Source: JBBCJM01 sp037190175 (GTDB taxonomy: Bacteria; Pseudomonadota; Alphaproteobacteria; Rhodobacterales; Rhodobacteraceae). From it: a DNA stretch of 17,058 nucleotides. The stretch lies in assembly GCA_037190175.1 (NCBI GenBank), contig JBBCJM010000028.1, positions 1 to 17,058 on the forward strand, given 5' to 3'. Positions within the stretch are counted from its first letter, which is position 1, and each line of letters begins with the position of its first letter. The notes beneath the pieces are model-generated. The model was not told where the DNA came from. It ran no database searches and saw only the letters and a program-made list of their open reading frames with translations. The position numbers and the translations under genes are program-made. This document shows positions 14,773-17,058 of the stretch, one piece after another.

Positions 14773-15876
14773 TTGCCGAAGGACCTGCGGAACGACGCTT
14801 TCGTCGTTTTCGAGCATGTGCAGAAAAGCTACGACGGCGAAACGCTGGTCGTGAAGGACCTGAACCTGACCATCGCCAAGGGCGAGTTCCTGACCATGCT
14901 GGGGCCCTCCGGTTCGGGCAAGACCACCTGCCTGATGATGCTGGCCGGGTTCGAGACCGCCACGCATGGCGAGATCCGGCTGGACGGCCGGCCGATCAAC
15001 CAGGTGCCGCCGGAACGCCGCGGGATCGGCATGGTTTTCCAGAACTACGCGCTTTTCCCGCACATGACGGTGGCCGAGAACCTGGCCTTTCCGCTGGAGG
15101 TGCGCGGCATGGGCAAATCCATCCGCGAGACCAAGATCAGGCGCGCGCTGGACATGGTGAAGATGGGCGCCTTCGCCAACCGCCGGCCGGCGCAGCTGTC
15201 GGGCGGCCAGCAGCAGCGCATCGCGCTGGCCCGCGCGCTGGTCTTCGAGCCCGAGCTGGTGCTGATGGACGAGCCGCTGGGCGCGCTGGACAAGCAGCTG
15301 CGCGAGCACATGCAGTTCGAGATCAAGCACCTGCACGAAAGCCTGGGGATCACCGTGGTCTACGTCACCCACGACCAGGGCGAGGCGCTGACCATGTCCG
15401 ACCGGGTGGCGGTGTTCAACGACGGGGTGATCCAGCAGCTGGCCGCCCCGGCCGAGCTTTACGAGGCGCCGCAGAACAGCTTCGTCGCCCAGTTCATCGG
15501 CGAGAACAACAAGCTGCCCGGCACGGTCGAGGACATCGCCGGCGGCCGGGCGCTGGTGCGGCTGGCCACCGGCGAGGTGATCGACGCCACCCCGGTGAAC
15601 GTGCGGCAGAAGGGGCAGCGCACGCTGGTCTCGATCCGGCCCGAGCGGGTGGAGTGGCGGGCCGAGTTCCTGCCCCCCGGCGCCCATACCATCGAGGCCG
15701 AGGTGCTGGAGTTCATCTACATGGGCGACATCTTCCGCACCCGGCTGCGCGTGGCGGGATCCGAGGATTTCGTCGTCAAGTCGCGCAACTCGCAGGGCCA
15801 GCGGCGGCTGGTCCCGGGCGAGAGGATAAGGATCGGCTGGGCGCCGCAGGACGCCCGGGCGCTGGATGTCGTCTGA
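14773..15876 (+). CDS. ABC transporter ATP-binding protein, PotA-like (polyamine-type importer)
   Basis: The cytoplasmic ATPase that powers an importer. Numbered from TTG 14773 (367 residues), it has Walker A GPSGSGKT (44-51), Q-loop Gln90 in VFQNYALFPHMTVAENLAFPL (88-107 and on), signature LSGGQQQRIALARAL (143-157), Walker B LVLMDEP (162-168), D-loop ALD and switch His200. A TOBE-type C-terminal domain (about 285-360) with SIRPERV is typical of the PotA/MalK/CysA group. The start is uncertain: TTG 14773 has GGGGAG 6 nt upstream, while GTG 14743 (10 residues longer) lacks a clear ribosome site. The binding-protein gene follows after 76 nt. PotA-like sequence and that neighbour favour polyamine or a related cationic solute, not proven. 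Confidence 0.93.
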   Translation: MPKDLRNDAFVVFEHVQKSYDGETLVVKDLNLTIAKGEFLTMLGPSGSGKTTCLMMLAGFETATHGEIRLDGRPINQVPPERRGIGMVFQNYALFPHMTVAENLAFPLEVRGMGKSIRETKIRRALDMVKMGAFANRRPAQLSGGQQQRIALARALVFEPELVLMDEPLGALDKQLREHMQFEIKHLHESLGITVVYVTHDQGEALTMSDRVAVFNDGVIQQLAAPAELYEAPQNSFVAQFIGENNKLPGTVEDIAGGRALVRLATGEVIDATPVNVRQKGQRTLVSIRPERVEWRAEFLPPGAHTIEAEVLEFIYMGDIFRTRLRVAGSEDFVVKSRNSQGQRRLVPGERIRIGWAPQDARALDVV

Positions 15877-15902
15877 CCCCAGCGCCGGCCGGTGACAGGC
15901 AG

Positions 15903-15923
15903 GCGGCCCCCCCTGCGGGCCGC
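15903..15923 (+). promoter_or_regulatory. Stem-loop between the ATPase and binding-protein genes
   Basis: GCGGCCC (15903-15909) and GGGCCGC (15917-15923) form a perfect 7-bp GC stem with a 7-nt loop, 29 nt before the binding-protein start codon. It is followed by GAAACGAAAA, not a T-run, so it is unlikely to terminate. It could act as an RNA-processing or stability boundary within the operon. Confidence 0.35.
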
Positions 15924-15952
15924 GAAACGAAAACCAACATGGGAGACGGACA

Positions 15953-17026
15953 ATGAAGAAGCTTCTGATCCTGACCACGGCGCTGGGGGCCATGGGCTTG
16001 CCCGCCGCGGCCGACCAGATCACGGTCATGGGCTGGGGCGGCGCCTATACGGCGAGCCAGGTCGAGGCCTATCACAAGCCCTTCGCCGCCGCGACCGGCA
16101 CCACCGTGGTCTCGGTCGACAGCGACAACCCGGCCACGCCGCTCAAGGCGCAGGTCGAGGCCGGCAACGTCACCATCGACGTGGCGGTGCTGGAGATCGC
16201 CGATGCGGTGCGGCTCTGCGACGAGGGGCTGATCATCCCCATCGACGTGGACGACCTGCCCGCCGGCGTCGACGGCACCCCGGCGTCCGAGGACTTTCTG
16301 CCCGGAACGGTCACCGAATGCATGGTGCCGGCCGACATCTTCTCGACCATCATCGCCTATGACAGCTCGAAACTGACCACGCCGCCCACCACCATCGCCG
16401 ACTTCTTCGACACCGAGAAGTTCCCGGGCAAGCGCGGCATCCGCAAGAGCCCCAAGGTCACGCTGGAGATGGCGCTGATTGCCGATGGCGTGCCGATCGA
16501 CGAGGTCTACGACACGCTGCAGACCGCCGAGGGGCTGGACCGCGCCTTCGCCAAGCTGGACACGATCAAGCGCGACGCGGTGTTCTGGGAGGCGGGCTCG
16601 CAGCCGCCGCAGCTGCTGGCCGACGGCGAGGTGGTGATGACCATGGCCTACAACGGCCGGATCTTCAACGCCGTGCAGCAGGAGGGCAAGCCCTTCGCCA
16701 TCCTCTGGGACGGGCAGGTCTACGAATGGGAAGGGCTGTCGATCCCCAAGGGCGCGCCCAACGAGGCCGCGGCGCTGGAATTCGTGAAGTTCGCCACCTC
16801 CAGCGAGCCCGCGGCCAAGGCGGCCGAGTACATCAGCTACGGCCCGCCGCGGAAGTCCTCGGCCGCGCTGGTCGGCAACATCAGCGGCAAGGACCAGCCG
16901 ATGTCGCCGAACCTGCCCACCGCGCCCGACAACCTGACCAACGCGCTAGCCTCCTCGATCGACTTCTGGGTGGACCGCGACACCGAACTGGGCGAGCGGT
17001 TCAACGCCTGGCTGGCCTCCAACTGA
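15953..17026 (+). CDS. Periplasmic substrate-binding protein, PotD-like (polyamine-type ABC importer)
   Basis: A 357-residue periplasmic solute-binding protein that delivers its ligand to the importer. The signal peptide is residues 1-20 (cleavage AAA before DQITV). The mature start ITVMGWGGAYTASQVEAYHK is typical of PotD-like proteins in this group. Further hallmarks are DVAVLEIADA (76-85), EKFPGKRGIRKSP (155-167), VFWEAGSQPPQLLADGEV (210-227) and TMAYNGRI (230-237). Trp212, Glu213 and Asp224 are among the aromatic and acidic residues expected to line a polyamine-type pocket. The ATG at 15953 has GGGAG upstream. It follows the ATPase gene and precedes a strong hairpin; permease genes should lie just past the window. 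Exact ligand is inferred from family only. Confidence 0.93.
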   Translation: MKKLLILTTALGAMGLPAAADQITVMGWGGAYTASQVEAYHKPFAAATGTTVVSVDSDNPATPLKAQVEAGNVTIDVAVLEIADAVRLCDEGLIIPIDVDDLPAGVDGTPASEDFLPGTVTECMVPADIFSTIIAYDSSKLTTPPTTIADFFDTEKFPGKRGIRKSPKVTLEMALIADGVPIDEVYDTLQTAEGLDRAFAKLDTIKRDAVFWEAGSQPPQLLADGEVVMTMAYNGRIFNAVQQEGKPFAILWDGQVYEWEGLSIPKGAPNEAAALEFVKFATSSEPAAKAAEYISYGPPRKSSAALVGNISGKDQPMSPNLPTAPDNLTNALASSIDFWVDRDTELGERFNAWLASN

Positions 17027-17037
17027 CGCGAGAGGGC

Positions 17038-17058
17038 GGCGCGGGACGGTCCCGCGCC
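17038..17058 (+). terminator. Strong GC hairpin after the binding-protein gene
   Basis: GGCGCGGGAC and GTCCCGCGCC are perfectly complementary 10-nt arms around a single base (working loop about 5-7 nt), starting 11 nt past the stop codon. The window ends here, so a following T-run cannot be judged. In many binding-protein operons such a hairpin protects the upstream message and limits read-through into the permease genes. Confidence 0.6.

Overview
The window is a high-GC (visibly close to 70% G+C) stretch of chromosome from an alphaproteobacterium, most likely a member of the Rhodobacteraceae/Paracoccaceae (Rhodobacter-Paracoccus type). The evidence is the aa3-type cytochrome oxidase subunit I, whose catalytic residues fall at the same residue numbers as in Paracoccus; a c550/c2-type cytochrome gene beside it; a DUF2244 and a DUF3008 gene; and non-coding repeats of the 'GCGGGATATTTTT' type that I associate with Rhodobacterales genomes. 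Most of the window is ordinary core or lineage-typical content. I saw no phage, insertion sequence, CRISPR array or obvious defence system.

Layout. 1-3281 (minus strand): carA followed 42 nt later by a membrane GT2 glycosyltransferase with an N-terminal GspE/MshEN-like module. 3409-4557 (plus): a METTL20-like methyltransferase and a GatB/YqeY-domain protein, divergent from carA. 4572-4651: an 80-nt near-perfect palindrome at a convergent junction. 4656-5657 (minus): a membrane-anchored alpha/beta hydrolase whose nucleophile serine is replaced by glycine. 5866-7047 (plus): an OpgC-type membrane acyltransferase. 7055-7118: a second palindromic element, which also supplies the stop codon of the DUF2244 gene (7115-7603, minus). 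7705-9245 (plus): DUF3008 small protein and a Tat-type secreted esterase. 9261-9292: a strong bidirectional terminator. 9313-11981 (minus): cytochrome c550/c2-like cycA and then ctaD, separated by a roughly 540-nt hairpin-rich spacer. 12141-12812 (minus): lipB. 12917-14392 (plus): a secreted peptidoglycan-binding-domain protein with an unrecognised C-terminal domain. 14480-14566: tRNA-Leu(GAG) with its own promoter and terminator. 14773-17026 (plus): ATPase and periplasmic binding protein of a polyamine-type ABC importer whose permeases must lie beyond the right edge.

How the genes work together. CycA and CtaD are electron donor and catalytic subunit of terminal respiration. LipB makes lipoyl cofactors for the 2-oxoacid dehydrogenases that feed that chain. 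The potA/potD-like pair imports polyamines or a similar cationic solute. The GT2 enzyme, the OpgC-type acyltransferase and the peptidoglycan-binding protein all point to the envelope, but nothing in the sequence ties them into one operon. The items I would check first are the serine-less hydrolase, the MshEN-GT2 fusion (possible c-di-GMP control), the unknown domain of the peptidoglycan-binding protein, and the palindromes that occupy every convergent gene junction.
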